Shown here piece after piece: positions 11,981 through 25,568 of a stretch of 64,000 nt of DNA. The first letter of the stretch is position 1. Each line of letters begins with the position of its first letter. The notes beneath the pieces were generated by a model, which was not told the DNA's origin, made no database searches, and saw only the letters and a program-made list of their open reading frames with translations. A program made the translations under genes and the position numbers. The stretch lies in contig NC_014121.1 of NCBI RefSeq assembly GCF_000025565.1, positions 2,790,001-2,854,000 of the forward strand. Direction: 5' to 3'. This stretch comes from Enterobacter cloacae subsp. cloacae ATCC 13047. Its GTDB lineage: Bacteria > Pseudomonadota > Gammaproteobacteria > Enterobacterales > Enterobacteriaceae.

Positions 11981-12844
11981 TCAGCTGGCGATAGCCATGC
12001 CTACCGTCATATGCAGGCCGTAAAACACACCGCGACCGATCAACTCCCCTGCCAGCACCAGCACAAAGGCCACTGACAGTAACGGCAGTGCGGGCTGATA
12101 ACCTTTAAGCTGAGGGGCAATCCAGCACACCAGCGCAACAGCCAGCAACACCACACGCCAGGCCATCAGAGAACCGTAATCTGGCACCAGGGCTGAGGCC
12201 TGCTGAATGGAGCTGTGAATGGTTGCCAGCTCAGCGCCCTGCATCAGCGCAACCATCGTGCTCACCACCAGCGCCAACAGCGAAACGGCGGGAAGCAGAC
12301 GCATCGCCCAACCGTCCACACCCGCCACGCGCAGCAGCAGGTAGCCCAGCAGCGGCCCACCGATAAACATCGTCAGGAAGAAACTCATTGGCGTCCAGAC
12401 GCTATACCAGGTGGGAACGGTATCGATGGTGTTATAAACCCGCACCATCATCCACACGAAGACCACGCCCAGCACCATTGTCACGATCAGCCACACGTTG
12501 CGCAGCCCCGCAGGAAGCTTTTTCAGGGCTGCCAGCAGCCACCCCAGCCCACCGACGGCAAAGAAGATCGCCCCGCTGGCAATTTCGTTACTCAGTGAGG
12601 ATGCCCCCACGCGATTGAGAGAGTTGAACGCGCGCATTGGCGAGCCGAGGTGCAGCGTAGAGGCAATAAAACCGATCCCCATCAATACCCACAGACCAAA
12701 CATACTCAGCACCACGCGCTGCTGCTGTTCAGCTTTCAAATCGCCTTTCAGTAACGCCAGCGCGAGCACAATAAAACCACCCGCCACGCACTGCCCAAAG
12801 ACCGTGAAGATCATCAGCGGCCATTCATGCCATCCACTTCCCAT
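11981..12844 (-). CDS. dmsC: DMSO reductase membrane anchor subunit
   Basis: Integral membrane anchor of dimethyl sulfoxide reductase. It binds and oxidises menaquinol and passes electrons to DmsB. The product is 287 residues with eight hydrophobic segments, the usual size for DmsC, and begins MGSGWHEWPLMIFTVFGQC. It starts one nucleotide after the dmsB stop, so translation is likely coupled. It is the last gene of dmsABC, which supports anaerobic respiration with DMSO and related N- and S-oxides. Confidence 0.97.
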   Translation of the reverse strand: MGSGWHEWPLMIFTVFGQCVAGGFIVLALALLKGDLKAEQQQRVVLSMFGLWVLMGIGFIASTLHLGSPMRAFNSLNRVGASSLSNEIASGAIFFAVGGLGWLLAALKKLPAGLRNVWLIVTMVLGVVFVWMMVRVYNTIDTVPTWYSVWTPMSFFLTMFIGGPLLGYLLLRVAGVDGWAMRLLPAVSLLALVVSTMVALMQGAELATIHSSIQQASALVPDYGSLMAWRVVLLAVALVCWIAPQLKGYQPALPLLSVAFVLVLAGELIGRGVFYGLHMTVGMAIAS

Positions 12845-12845
12845 C

Positions 12846-13463
12846 TCACACCTCCTTCGGGTTTGCCAGATAGCCGGTGGTATCTCCCGTCGGGCGGCTG
12901 TTGGCGTTAGGTTTAATCACAATGCTCGGCTTGGTGAAGTGCGCGGACGGCAGTGGCGCGACGGCCGCAAGCTGACCGTGTTTTTTACGCAGCTCGTCAA
13001 TCGGGCCGAAGTCCAGCGCGCGCAGCGGACAGGACTCCACGCAAATCGGCTTTTTGCCCTCTGCGACGCGGTCGTGGCAGCCGTCGCACTTGGTCATGTG
13101 GCCTTTGGCGGCGTTGTACTGCGGCGCACCGTACGGGCAGGCCATATGGCAGTAGCGGCAGCCGATGCAGACATCCTCATCCACCACCACAAACCCGTCG
13201 TCACGCTTGTGCATTGCCCCGCTCGGGCACACTTTGGTGCAGGCCGGGTCTTCACAATGGTTACAGGCAATCGACAGGTAATAGGCAAAGACGTTCTGAT
13301 GCCAGACGCCGTTATCCTCCTGCCAGTCGCCGCCCGCGTATTCGTAGATCCGGCGGAAGCTGACGTCCGGGGTCAGGTCTTTGTAATCCTTGCAGGCCAG
13401 CTCGCAGGTTTTGCACCCGGTGCAACGGCTGGAGTCAATAAAAAATCCATACTGGGTTGTCAT
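12846..13463 (-). CDS. dmsB: DMSO reductase iron-sulfur subunit
   Basis: Electron-transfer subunit linking DmsC to the molybdenum subunit DmsA. The product is 205 residues with four ferredoxin-type cysteine groups: CTGCKTCELAC near the start, CNHCEDPACTKVC, CIGCRYCHMACP, and CDGCHDRVAEGKKPICVESC. These would hold four [4Fe-4S] clusters. It has no signal peptide of its own and should be exported bound to DmsA by the Tat route. The gene is 10 nt downstream of dmsA. No key residue is missing. Confidence 0.98.
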   Translation of the reverse strand: MTTQYGFFIDSSRCTGCKTCELACKDYKDLTPDVSFRRIYEYAGGDWQEDNGVWHQNVFAYYLSIACNHCEDPACTKVCPSGAMHKRDDGFVVVDEDVCIGCRYCHMACPYGAPQYNAAKGHMTKCDGCHDRVAEGKKPICVESCPLRALDFGPIDELRKKHGQLAAVAPLPSAHFTKPSIVIKPNANSRPTGDTTGYLANPKEV

Positions 13464-13473
13464 CGGTTACTCC

Positions 13474-15918
13474 TTACACCTTCTCAACCTGAACAAGGTT
13501 TGTGTGGGACGGGTTGCCTTTCGCCAGCGGCGACGGGCGCTGCGTGGTCAGTACGTTAATACTGCCAGCCTGGTCGATGCGGTTTGCATCCGGGCTGTAC
13601 CACGCGCCTTCCCCCAGCGCGACAACGCCAGGCATCATGCGCGGCGTCACTTTGGCTTCAATATGCACCTCGCCGCGACCGTTAAAGATACGCACGCGAT
13701 CGCCATTGCTGATGCCTCGCGCTTTCGCATCCATCGGGTTAATCCACATCTCCTGGCGGCAGGCGGCTTTCAGCACATCAACGTTGCCGTAGGTGGAGTG
13801 AACGCGCGCTTTGTAGTGGAATCCGGTCAGTTGCAGCGGGAATTTTGCGGTCAGCGGATCGTTATAGTTTTCAAACCCGGGCGTGTAGATCGGCAGGGGA
13901 TCGATAACATCCCCTTCCGGCAATTCCCAGGTTGCGGCAATGTTTGCCAGCTCTTCGGAGTAAATCTCGATTTTGCCCGATGGCGTGGTCAGCGGATTCG
14001 CCTGCGGATCGTCGCGGAAGGCTTTGTACGCCACGTGGTGCCCTTGCGGATCGCGCTGTTTATAGATGCCCTGCTTGCGGAAGGTATCGAAATCCGGCAG
14101 GTCAGGGATCGCTTTACGGGAAAGTTCATGCAAATGACGCATCCACTCTTCCTGAGTGCGGCCTTCTGTGAACTGTTGTTCGACGCCAAGACGTTTCGCC
14201 AGCTCAGAGGTCATCTCATAGATGGTTTTGCACTCGAAACGCGGTTTGATGGCCTGGTCGGTGAAGATCACGTAGGACATGTTGCCGCAGGAGGCATCCA
14301 GCGCGAAATCCATCTGCTCCGAGGCGGTGCAATCCGGCAGCAGAATATCCGCATATTTCGCCGATGAGGTCATGTGGCAGTCGATCACCACAATCATCTC
14401 GCACTTCTTGTCATCCTGCAGGATTTCGTGGGTGCGGTTGATCTCCGAGTGCTGGTTAATAAGGCAGTTACCGGCATAGTTCCAGATCATCTTGATCGGC
14501 ACATCCAGCTTGTCTTTGCCCCGTACGCCATCGCGCAGGGCGGTCATCTCCGGCCCGCGCTCAATGGCGTCGGTCCACATAAACATGGAGATACTTGTCT
14601 GAACCGGGTTTTCCAGGGTTGGCATCCGTTCAAACGGCAGCGAATAGGAACCTTCGCGCGCGCCACTATTCCCACCATTAATACCCACGTTACCGGTCAG
14701 AATGGACAGCATCGAAATAGCACGAGTGGCGATTTCGCCATTCGCGTGACGCTGTGGCCCCCAGCCCTGGCTGATATAGGCCGGTTTCGCTGAACCGATT
14801 TCACGCGCCAGCTGGACAATACGTTCCGCCGGTATCCCGGTGATTTTTGATGCCCACTCCGGGGTCTTCGCCACGCCGTCACTGCCCTGGCCCAGAATAT
14901 ACGCCTTGTAATGCCCGTTGGCAGGCGCACTGGCGGGCAGGGTTTTCTCGTCATAGCCGACGCAGTATTTATCGAGGAATGGCTGATCGACAAGGTCCTC
15001 GGTGATCATGACCCACGCCAGCGCGCTGACCAGCGCCGCATCGGTACCCGGGCGAATAGGGATCCACTCATCTTCCCGGCCTGCCCCCGTATCGGTATAA
15101 CGCGGATCAATGATGATCATCCGGGCGTTAGATTTGGCGCGAGCCTGTTCAAGGTAATAGGTTACCCCACCGCCGCTCATCCGCGTTTCACCAGGGTTGT
15201 TACCGAAAAGCACCACCAGTTTACTGTTTTCGATATCGGACGGGCTGTTACCGTCTGCCCAGCCACCGTAGGTGTAGTTCAGGCCGGCAGCAATCTGTGC
15301 AGAAGAGTAGTCACCGTAGTGATTGAGATAACCGCCGCAGCAGTTCATCAAGCGCGCCACCAGCGTTTTGCCCGGTGGCCAGGAGCGGGTCAGCGTTCCC
15401 CCGAGCGTTCCGGTGCCGTAGTTCAGGTAGATGGATTCGTTACCGTACTCTTTTATCAGACGCTGCATATTGCTGGCGATGATATCGTAAGCTTCATCCC
15501 AGCTGATGCGCTCGAACTTCCCTTCCCCGCGCTTACCGACGCGTTTCATCGGGTACTTCAGACGGTCCGGGTTATAAACCCGGCGGCGCATTGAGCGGCC
15601 ACGCAGACAGGCGCGAACCTGATGCAAGCCGTCGTAGTTATCGTCACCGGTATTGTCGGTTTCGACGTATTTGATCTCGCCATCCACCACATGCATACGT
15701 AATGGACAACGGCTACCACAGTTTACGGTACAGGCGCTCCACACCACGTTTTCCGGGGCCGTAGCCGGGGACAACGCATCCGCCGCCGACGCCAGTCGGG
15801 TAAAAGGGAGAGTGAAGGCACTGCTGGCAACGGCGAGACCGCCAATTGCCGTGGTTTTCATCAACCCACGGCGAGTGACCTCGGCAGCCATTAACGCTTC
15901 AGGCGCTTTGATTTTCAT
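13474..15918 (-). CDS. dmsA: DMSO reductase catalytic molybdopterin subunit
   Basis: Catalytic subunit that reduces DMSO to dimethyl sulfide using a bis-molybdopterin guanine dinucleotide cofactor. The product is 814 residues. The N-terminus carries a twin-arginine signal (TRRGLMK within the first 25 residues, then a hydrophobic stretch ending near LASA), so export is by Tat. The cysteines of the N-terminal cluster are in CTVNCGSRCPLRMHV. Molybdopterin oxidoreductase and C-terminal dinucleotide-binding regions follow in the normal order. It heads dmsABC. Anaerobic FNR control is expected from E. coli, but I could not find a convincing FNR site in the 210 nt upstream. Confidence 0.98.
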   Translation of the reverse strand: MKIKAPEALMAAEVTRRGLMKTTAIGGLAVASSAFTLPFTRLASAADALSPATAPENVVWSACTVNCGSRCPLRMHVVDGEIKYVETDNTGDDNYDGLHQVRACLRGRSMRRRVYNPDRLKYPMKRVGKRGEGKFERISWDEAYDIIASNMQRLIKEYGNESIYLNYGTGTLGGTLTRSWPPGKTLVARLMNCCGGYLNHYGDYSSAQIAAGLNYTYGGWADGNSPSDIENSKLVVLFGNNPGETRMSGGGVTYYLEQARAKSNARMIIIDPRYTDTGAGREDEWIPIRPGTDAALVSALAWVMITEDLVDQPFLDKYCVGYDEKTLPASAPANGHYKAYILGQGSDGVAKTPEWASKITGIPAERIVQLAREIGSAKPAYISQGWGPQRHANGEIATRAISMLSILTGNVGINGGNSGAREGSYSLPFERMPTLENPVQTSISMFMWTDAIERGPEMTALRDGVRGKDKLDVPIKMIWNYAGNCLINQHSEINRTHEILQDDKKCEMIVVIDCHMTSSAKYADILLPDCTASEQMDFALDASCGNMSYVIFTDQAIKPRFECKTIYEMTSELAKRLGVEQQFTEGRTQEEWMRHLHELSRKAIPDLPDFDTFRKQGIYKQRDPQGHHVAYKAFRDDPQANPLTTPSGKIEIYSEELANIAATWELPEGDVIDPLPIYTPGFENYNDPLTAKFPLQLTGFHYKARVHSTYGNVDVLKAACRQEMWINPMDAKARGISNGDRVRIFNGRGEVHIEAKVTPRMMPGVVALGEGAWYSPDANRIDQAGSINVLTTQRPSPLAKGNPSHTNLVQVEKV

Positions 15919-16084
15919 AAAGACTCACTTTGGTTGCTCACAAAGAATAAGGGGCGGAATTAACCGCGATATAGTTTTATATATAACGAGCTAATGCGTT
16001 ATGCGTGTTTTATGCTGGCTTTCATTCGCAGGAGTATTACTACTTTAGAGGGAGGGGGTATTGCGTCGTATCAAACCGAGGGTA

Positions 16085-16113
16085 TAAAAAAAGCGCCAAA
16101 AGGCGCTTTTTTG
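16085..16113 (-). terminator. Terminator of serS
   Basis: A 6-bp core stem (agcgcc / ggcgct) extended by flanking A and T runs lies 20 nt past the serS stop. It reads as a hairpin followed by a T tract on the minus strand. Confidence 0.85.
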
Positions 16114-16128
16114 TTGTAAGGCAAAGAA

Positions 16129-17442
<1,314 letters not shown>

Positions 17443-17448
17443 TTAAAA

Positions 17449-17480
17449 TAGGAAAATGTGGCCACAGCCTGCGGCCACAG
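17449..17480 (-). terminator. Probable terminator of lolA-rarA
   Basis: A 7-bp stem (tgtggcc / ggccaca) with a 9-nt loop lies between rarA and serS. Read on the minus strand it is followed by cattttcctattttaatt, which is T-rich, so it probably ends the rarA transcript. Confidence 0.55.
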
Positions 17481-17513
17481 GGATACAATGCCAACATTAC
17501 CGCAACGACTGAA

Positions 17514-18857
17514 CTAACGGTAGCGTTTTATAGGGCTATTTTGATCCTGTCCGGCGAGCCAGGCGAGCTTTTCGCCAATCTTGCCTTCAAGACCTCTGTT
17601 TGTGGGGTGATAATAGCGGGTTTGTGCCATTTCCTGCGGGAAATACTCCTCCCCGGCCGCGTAAGCGTTGGGTTCATCGTGAGCGTAACGATACTCCTGC
17701 CCGTAACCCATCTCTTTCATCAGCTTCGTTGGCGCATTACGCAGATGCACCGGCACATCGTAGTCCGGGCGCTCACGCGCATCCGACATGGCCGCTTTGA
17801 ATGCGGTATAGACGGCATTACTTTTCGGCGCGCAGGCCAGATAGACAATCGCCTGAGCAATAGCGCGCTCACCTTCTGCCGGCCCGACGCGAGTAAAACA
17901 ATCCCAGGCCGAAAGCGCCACCTGCATGGCGCGCGGATCGGCATTGCCAACATCTTCTGAGGCAATCGCCAGACAGCGACGCGCGACGTACAGCGGATCG
18001 CCACCGGCAGTGATAATGCGTGCATACCAGTAAAGCGCGGCATCCGGCGCGCTGCCGCGTACCGACTTATGCAGCGCCGAGATCAGATCGTAAAAGCGAT
18101 CGCCTTTGTTATCAAAACGGGCGCTACGCTCACCGGCAATTTCGGTCAACAGTTCCGGTTTTAATACCCGTTTGCCGGCGTCGTCGACTTCGGCCATATC
18201 GGCCATCATTTCCAGGGTATTCAGCGCCCGCCGCGCATCGCCGTTGACCAGCTCCGCAATTGCCCGACGCGTGTCGTCAGGCAGGACAATGTCCTGTCCG
18301 CCATAGCCGCGGGCTTTGTCGTCCATCGCCTGGGTGAGGACGTTTTCAATATCCTCGGTGGTGAGCGATTTAAGCAGGTAGACGCGCGCCCGGGAAAGCA
18401 GTGCCGAGTTGAGTTCAAACGACGGGTTTTCGGTGGTGGCACCAATGAAAAAGATGGTGCCGTCTTCGATGTGCGGCAGGAATGCATCCTGCTGACTTTT
18501 ATTAAAGCGATGGACTTCGTCCACAAAGAGGATGGTTCGTCGCCCGGCGTTACGGTTCTGGCGCGCGCGCTCGATTGCCTCGCGGATCTCCTTCACACCG
18601 GATGTGACGGCCGAGATGCGCTCGACGTCCGCGTTAGCGTAGCGGGCGATCACTTCAGCAAGCGTGGTTTTACCGGTACCGGGTGGTCCCCAGAGGATCA
18701 TCGAGTGCAGATGCCCGGCCTCAATGGCCCGCGGCAACGGCTTACCCGCAGCCAGCAGGTGCTGCTGGCCAATATACTGAGCTAAATTTTCTGGCCGCAT
18801 ACGCGCGGCCAGAGGTTGAAACGCATTATCTGAAAAATCGAGCGACAGGTTGCCCAC
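17514..18857 (-). CDS. rarA: Replication-associated recombination protein A (AAA+ ATPase)
   Basis: RarA (MgsA/YcaJ), a clamp-loader-like AAA+ ATPase that acts at stalled replication forks with SSB and RecA; it is related to eukaryotic WRNIP1. The product is 447 residues. Visible motifs are Walker [13 protein letters not shown] at about residues 58-69, Walker [12 protein letters not shown], and the sensor stretch [20 protein letters not shown]. The C-terminal tetramerisation domain is complete. It begins 9 nt after lolA, so ftsK-lolA-rarA form a cell-cycle and envelope gene group as in E. coli. Confidence 0.97.
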   Translation of the reverse strand: MGNLSLDFSDNAFQPLAARMRPENLAQYIGQQHLLAAGKPLPRAIEAGHLHSMILWGPPGTGKTTLAEVIARYANADVERISAVTSGVKEIREAIERARQNRNAGRRTILFVDEVHRFNKSQQDAFLPHIEDGTIFFIGATTENPSFELNSALLSRARVYLLKSLTTEDIENVLTQAMDDKARGYGGQDIVLPDDTRRAIAELVNGDARRALNTLEMMADMAEVDDAGKRVLKPELLTEIAGERSARFDNKGDRFYDLISALHKSVRGSAPDAALYWYARIITAGGDPLYVARRCLAIASEDVGNADPRAMQVALSAWDCFTRVGPAEGERAIAQAIVYLACAPKSNAVYTAFKAAMSDARERPDYDVPVHLRNAPTKLMKEMGYGQEYRYAHDEPNAYAAGEEYFPQEMAQTRYYHPTNRGLEGKIGEKLAWLAGQDQNSPIKRYR

Positions 18858-18866
18858 TCATGCCTC

Positions 18867-19478
18867 TTACTTACGTTGGTCGTCCACCGTTACGCCCTGC
18901 GGCGGGGTAAAGGTAAATTTAGATGCATCGACAGCGCCATTTTGCTGTGATTTGAGCTGATAGCTGCTGCGCTGATCGTCCTGCTCAACGGCGCCGAACT
19001 GATTGATGGTACCGTTGGTGCTTACATTGATGGTGAACTGCTTCAGGTTGCCGTTGCTGCCTTTTGGCGTCAGGACAAACTCATCACCGTTCTGTTTAAT
19101 ATTATACTGCTGCCAGTCGCTGGCCTGGTTACGGGCAATCAGCATAAAGGGCGTGTTGCTGGTCGCATCTTTCAGCCAGGTGGCGGTTGCCTGCTCAACA
19201 AACGGGTTGAAGAACCACAGGGTTTTGCCGTCAGAGACCAGGATGCTCTCATCCGGCTGAGTCATGTGCCAGTTGAAAAGATTTGGGCGTTTTACCCACA
19301 GATCGCCCTGGCCTTCCTGCACCGCATTACCGCTGCCGTCAGTCACTTTTTGCGTGAAGCTGGCGTGGAAGCTGCTCACTTTATCCAGGCGGCTTTTAAG
19401 GTCGCTGGCCGCATCAGCCCAGACGCTGCTGGCGACAAAACTGGTGAGTAATGCACAGGCGATTGCGATTTTTTTCAT
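18867..19478 (-). CDS. lolA: Outer-membrane lipoprotein carrier protein LolA
   Basis: Periplasmic chaperone that accepts lipoproteins from LolCDE and hands them to LolB in the outer membrane. The precursor is 203 residues with a clear signal peptide ([21 protein letters not shown], cleavage after residue 21). The mature protein starts [20 protein letters not shown], nearly identical to E. coli. The start is fixed by this signal peptide. The 128 nt gap to ftsK contains a 7-bp GC hairpin at 19533-19550 without a T tract, so transcription from ftsK may read through. Confidence 0.97.
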   Translation of the reverse strand: MKKIAIACALLTSFVASSVWADAASDLKSRLDKVSSFHASFTQKVTDGSGNAVQEGQGDLWVKRPNLFNWHMTQPDESILVSDGKTLWFFNPFVEQATATWLKDATSNTPFMLIARNQASDWQQYNIKQNGDEFVLTPKGSNGNLKQFTINVSTNGTINQFGAVEQDDQRSSYQLKSQQNGAVDASKFTFTPPQGVTVDDQRK

Positions 19479-19606
19479 TGTTGTTCCTTAAAATACGTCA
19501 TCCCGAAATGGGGTTTCCGTTTTCTATTCTGGACCTGCCCGCAGGCAGGTGACAGAAGAAAATGCTTAAATTTGGCTGATTTACCCTTCTTTGCACACGC
19601 TGAAGA

Positions 19607-22600
19607 TCAATCAAACGGCGGCGGAGCCAGCACCTCACGGTTACCGTTATGCCCCTGCTCACTGACAATGCCCTGGGCTTCCATCTGCTCAATGATGCGC
19701 GCCGCGCGGTTGTAGCCAATACGGAACTGACGCTGAACGCCGGAGATCGACGCTTTGCGTTTTTCGGTAACAAAATTAACCGCCTGGTCGAATAACGGAT
19801 CCAGCTCTTCGCCGCCGTCAAAGCCACCGCCGCCGCCTTCGCTTTCGCTGTCGGAGGTAATGCCGTCAACGTATTGTGGACGACCGCGCGCTTTCCAGTC
19901 CTGCACCACGGCATGCACTTCCTGGTCGCGAACGAATGCGCCGTGAACGCGCACCGGAGAGGTGGAGTTCGGGCCGGAGTAGAGCATATCCCCCATCCCC
20001 AGCAGCGATTCAGCACCGCCCTGATCAAGGATGGTACGCGAGTCAATTTTGCTTGATACGGTAAAGGCGATACGGGTCGGAATGTTGGCTTTAATCAGAC
20101 CCGTAATGACGTCCACAGAAGGACGCTGCGTCGCCAGGACGAGGTGAATACCGGCCGCACGCGCTTTCTGTGCCAGACGGGCAATCAACTCTTCCACTTT
20201 CTTACCGACGGTCATCATCAGGTCGGCGAACTCATCCACCAGTACGACGATGTAAGGCAGCTTTTCCAGCACCGGATGCTGGGCATCCATGCTATCGCCC
20301 GGTTTCCAGTATGGGTCGGGAATTGGACGACCCATCCGCGCCGCCTCGGCGATTTTCTCGTTATATCCGGCAAGGTTACGCACGCCCAGAGCCGACATCA
20401 GCTTATAACGGCGCTCCATCTCGTTGACGCTCCAGCGCAGAGCGTTGGCCGCGTCTTTCATGTCGGTCACAACTTCCGTCAGCAGATGCGGGATCCCCTC
20501 ATAGACCGACAGTTCCAGCATTTTCGGATCGATCATGATGAAACGGACATCTTCCGGCTGCGCTTTGTAGAGCATGCTGAGGATCATGGCGTTCACACCC
20601 ACCGACTTACCGGAACCGGTTGTACCCGCGACCAGCAGGTGAGGCATTTTCGCCAGATCGGCTACCACCGGCTCACCCGCGATATCTTTACCCAGCACCA
20701 CGGTCAGTGGTGAAGGGTTGTCGCGGAATTTGGTGTTGTCCAGCACTTCACGCAGGTAAACGGTCTGACGTTTTTTGTTCGGCAACTCAAGACCGACATA
20801 AGGTTTACCAGGAATAACTTCAACCACACGAACCGCAACGGTCGACAGAGAACGCGCCAGGTCGCGGGACAGGTTTGAAATACGCGCGGCTTTAACGCCA
20901 GGCGCCAGGTTGAGTTCGAAACGGGTAATGACAGGGCCTGGAGAGTAGTTGACCACGTCCGCTTTAATGCGGAAGTCAGCCAGACGCGCTTCTACCAGAC
21001 GGGCCATTTGCTCCAGCGCGAAGGTATCGACCGGCTCAACTTCTGCTGGCGGCGGCGTTAACAGATCCAGCGACGGCAGAGGCGTGCTCGGACGTTGCAA
21101 CGGACGACTGTCACCGTTACGCATCAGCAGCGGATGAATGAGACTTTCCTGCGGCTGTGCCTGAGGCTGCTGGAATTGTGGCTGCTGTGGCTGCTGTGGC
21201 TGCTGTGGCTGCGCATAAGATTGTGGCGCAGGCTGCTGCGGCTGGGCGTAAGCCTGTGGCGCAGGGGCCGGCTGCTGACGCACCGGCTCGGCTTCCGGCA
21301 TGACGCTCGGCGTGAACAGCGGTTCGCTCGGACCATCATCGACCAGATCTTTCATCGGTGAGAATTCGAAATCCGACAGCGAGAACGGGTTCGCACCAGC
21401 AGGTTGCTCACCTGAATAGCGTTGCTGCTGGGTGGCCGCAAACTGGCGTGCTAATTCTGCCTCTGCTGCATCATCATCGTCCGCCTGAGCAGGATGATCG
21501 TGCTGATACTCCTCGCCATAGCGCTGATGCTGCTGTGCGGCGAACTGACGCGCCAGTTCGTCCTGCTGCATTTCATCTGCATCATCGTCGTAATCAGATT
21601 CACGGGCTTTCTCCTCAGCCATACGCTGAGAAGGCAGTTTAATGCCATAGGATGCCAGCTCGCGGCGGGTTGGCACACGCACGCGGTTAGGACGCGGCAA
21701 CTGCGGGCCAATCCCCTCTTTTACCTGAGGACGTGGTGTTCCACCTGTCGCCAGGCTAAAGACCGGCGCCGCAGCCGAAGCGGCTGCTGTAGCCTGTTTC
21801 ACGCTCTCTGCCACTGGTGCAACCGCAGGCGTTGGAGTAACCGGCGGTGGGGAGACAGAAGGTGTATTCACAACAGGCTCCTGCACCGGCTCAGGAACAG
21901 GCTGATACCATGCTGCCAGTTGCTCGCGCTCACGGGCACGGCGCTCTTCAACCTCTTCGAAATAGTACATTGGCGGACGAGACGGTTTGACCTCTTCCAC
22001 CACCTCAGGTTCTGGTTGAGGCGCGACGTAAGGCTCAGCAGGCGGAACAGGCTCAGGGACATACTCCTGATACGGTTGCGCGACGGGCTGCTCGTCGTAC
22101 GGGTACCCCTGCGGCTCATGAACGGGCTCAGGCTGATAAGGTTGCTGCCACGGTTCCTGCTGGACCGGCGCATAGCTTTCTGGCTCTGGTGCGATAACCG
22201 GCTCTGGCGTATGAACGCCAGGCGCCGTTTGCCACTCTACCTGAGGCTGTTGAATAGCGGACTCGGGAGCGGGAACCGACGCAGACGGCATAACGGCTTC
22301 CGCTGGTGCTGCATAAGCCTGCGCCGCCGTGGTCGCGGCTGCCGCGGCGGCAACCGGTGCGGTAACAGAGTGACCGTTTAGCAGTGGATCGTATTCATCA
22401 AAATCGCCCGGCGTGGCGCGACTGCCAGAGAAAAGCACATCATCAGGATCAACGGCGGCACCGGCTGAACGGTACTCAACATGATCGTCTTCGTCCATGC
22501 GTTTACCGGAGAAGAGCGCCGCATCGGTTTTACGACCCAGCGGGTTGGCAAATTTCTCGGCGACGCGCTGACGGCGTGCCAGTGCTCCACGCAAAATACG

Positions 22601-23311
22601 TGCACGACGAGATTCACGACGCTGTACTGGCGCATCGTCTTCCTCTTCGTACTCATCTTCATATTCGTCTTCATCGACCCATGTGTCGTCACGACGGGTA
22701 CGGTTGCTGGCAAAGGTCAGAATAGTGAGGACAAAACTGCCGATCTTCTCGGCAATGCTCACCCACGACCAGCCGGTGAACAGCGTTAATCCTGCCGCCC
22801 AGATACACAGCAATGCCAGGGTACCGCCGCTGCTGTGAAGCATAGGCTGTAACGCAGAGCTCAGCAGGCTACCGATGACCCCGCCAGACGCGAAATACCA
22901 GATGTCATCGGCGTTGATGGCTGCCAGCCCGCAGGAGGTGAGGATCAACGCCAGCGCGCCTATCAGGCGCAGCGAAACCGCGAAATAGTCGATGTAGTCG
23001 TCGTTCTGACGATGGCGCCAGGCAAACCAGCATCCGCCAATAATAATGACGGGAATGGTATAGGCCATCACACCGAAAATGAAAAACAGGGTGTCCGCAA
23101 GCCAGGCACCGGGAACGCCGCCTAAATTATGGATAGGCTCATGCCATGCAGTTTGTGACCAGCTGGGATCTGAGGGGTTGAAACTGAGTAAGGCTGCCAT
23201 CAGCCAGACGGCAAAAAGGGCAATAACAATCAGCAACGCCTCAAGGAGCCGACGTCCGCTGCTTAGCTTCGATAATGTGACTTCTTTGTCTTCAGTGTAT
23301 TCCTGGCTCAA
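19607..23311 (-). CDS. ftsK: DNA translocase FtsK
   Basis: Septal DNA pump that coordinates chromosome dimer resolution with cell division through XerCD. The product is 1234 residues, somewhat shorter than the 1329 of E. coli because the central linker is shorter. Four to five membrane helices occupy residues 20-200. A long acidic and Pro/Gln/Glu-rich linker follows (about 205-740, including short runs of QPQQPQ). The motor domain has Walker [11 protein letters not shown] and Walker [15 protein letters not shown]. The C-terminal winged-helix gamma domain that reads KOPS sites ([21 protein letters not shown]) is intact. The start [18 protein letters not shown] matches the family. Confidence 0.98.
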   Translation of the reverse strand: MSQEYTEDKEVTLSKLSSGRRLLEALLIVIALFAVWLMAALLSFNPSDPSWSQTAWHEPIHNLGGVPGAWLADTLFFIFGVMAYTIPVIIIGGCWFAWRHRQNDDYIDYFAVSLRLIGALALILTSCGLAAINADDIWYFASGGVIGSLLSSALQPMLHSSGGTLALLCIWAAGLTLFTGWSWVSIAEKIGSFVLTILTFASNRTRRDDTWVDEDEYEDEYEEEDDAPVQRRESRRARILRGALARRQRVAEKFANPLGRKTDAALFSGKRMDEDDHVEYRSAGAAVDPDDVLFSGSRATPGDFDEYDPLLNGHSVTAPVAAAAAATTAAQAYAAPAEAVMPSASVPAPESAIQQPQVEWQTAPGVHTPEPVIAPEPESYAPVQQEPWQQPYQPEPVHEPQGYPYDEQPVAQPYQEYVPEPVPPAEPYVAPQPEPEVVEEVKPSRPPMYYFEEVEERRAREREQLAAWYQPVPEPVQEPVVNTPSVSPPPVTPTPAVAPVAESVKQATAAASAAAPVFSLATGGTPRPQVKEGIGPQLPRPNRVRVPTRRELASYGIKLPSQRMAEEKARESDYDDDADEMQQDELARQFAAQQHQRYGEEYQHDHPAQADDDDAAEAELARQFAATQQQRYSGEQPAGANPFSLSDFEFSPMKDLVDDGPSEPLFTPSVMPEAEPVRQQPAPAPQAYAQPQQPAPQSYAQPQQPQQPQQPQFQQPQAQPQESLIHPLLMRNGDSRPLQRPSTPLPSLDLLTPPPAEVEPVDTFALEQMARLVEARLADFRIKADVVNYSPGPVITRFELNLAPGVKAARISNLSRDLARSLSTVAVRVVEVIPGKPYVGLELPNKKRQTVYLREVLDNTKFRDNPSPLTVVLGKDIAGEPVVADLAKMPHLLVAGTTGSGKSVGVNAMILSMLYKAQPEDVRFIMIDPKMLELSVYEGIPHLLTEVVTDMKDAANALRWSVNEMERRYKLMSALGVRNLAGYNEKIAEAARMGRPIPDPYWKPGDSMDAQHPVLEKLPYIVVLVDEFADLMMTVGKKVEELIARLAQKARAAGIHLVLATQRPSVDVITGLIKANIPTRIAFTVSSKIDSRTILDQGGAESLLGMGDMLYSGPNSTSPVRVHGAFVRDQEVHAVVQDWKARGRPQYVDGITSDSESEGGGGGFDGGEELDPLFDQAVNFVTEKRKASISGVQRQFRIGYNRAARIIEQMEAQGIVSEQGHNGNREVLAPPPFD

Positions 23312-23446
23312 GAAAGGCTCTCCAGGTATCAGGCATATCCTGCCTGTTTGCTAAAACGGACAACAGCGCCGGGACACCCCGGCACTGTTGCTGTATGGAT
23401 TAACAGGAGTGTAATCAAACTACACTGATTTTGCACCTGTTCCGTG

Positions 23447-23941
23447 TTAGCGCGTCTTAATAACCAGACGATTGCTCTGTTTGACCTCTTCCATCACCAC
23501 ATAGGTACGGGTGTCGTTCACGCCTGGCAGACGCAGCAGGGTTTCACCCAGCAGCTTACGGTAGGCGGACATATCTGGTACGCGGGTTTTCAACAGGTAG
23601 TCGAAATCGCCAGAAACCAGATGACACTCTTGAATTTCTTCAAGTTTTTGTACAGCGGCGTTAAATTGCTCAAACACATCCGGTGCACCACGATTCAGAG
23701 TAATCTCAACAAATACCAGAAGTGAGGCATCCAGATAATGCGGGTTCAGCAGAGCCGTATAGCCCTGAATAAAACCCTGTCTTTCCAGTCGGCGCACACG
23801 CTCAAGGCACGGCGTCGGGGAAAGTCCCACACGTTTTGAAAGCTCGACGTTGGAAATACGCCCATCCTTTTGCAATTCATTAAGAATGTTACGATCGATA
23901 CGGTCGAGATCTTTGCCAGGGCGCTTCTTGCTATCTACCAT
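23447..23941 (-). CDS. lrp: Leucine-responsive regulatory protein
   Basis: Global transcription factor that responds to leucine and controls amino-acid metabolism, pili and transport genes. The ATG at 23941 gives 164 residues, MVDSKKRPGKDLDRIDRNIL, virtually identical to E. coli Lrp; the longer in-frame start upstream is not conserved. An N-terminal helix-turn-helix (about residues 28-55, ISNVELSKRVGLSPTPCLERVRRL) is followed by the RAM/AsnC effector domain. A long 5' leader is likely, because the gap to divergent trxB is 544 nt. Confidence 0.98.
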   Translation of the reverse strand: MVDSKKRPGKDLDRIDRNILNELQKDGRISNVELSKRVGLSPTPCLERVRRLERQGFIQGYTALLNPHYLDASLLVFVEITLNRGAPDVFEQFNAAVQKLEEIQECHLVSGDFDYLLKTRVPDMSAYRKLLGETLLRLPGVNDTRTYVVMEEVKQSNRLVIKTR

Positions 23942-25454
<1,513 letters not shown>

Positions 25455-25479
25455 TCTTTACAAGTCAGTAACAAACGTA

Positions 25480-25512
25480 AATAAAGGCGGCGATAAGTCG
25501 CCTTTATTGTCT
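25480..25512 (+). terminator. Terminator of trxB
   Basis: A 10-bp perfect stem (aataaaggcg / cgcctttatt) with a 9-nt loop lies 25 nt past the trxB stop. The T-rich right arm (ctttattgt) provides the tract. Confidence 0.75.
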
Positions 25513-25568
25513 CCTCGTTGTAACATTGCGCTGCCCACTTTCTAATAACATCACCTGCAAAGCACGCA

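Noticed and set aside
15930..15943. TTGGT-TGCT-CACAA as an FNR site for dmsA
   Set aside because: The right half-site matches poorly and the site ends only about 12 bases before the start codon, which is too close to act as an activator site.
21164..21220. Repeated ctgctgtggctg tract as a microsatellite element
   Set aside because: It is coding sequence for the Pro/Gln-rich FtsK linker, which is repetitive in all enterobacteria.
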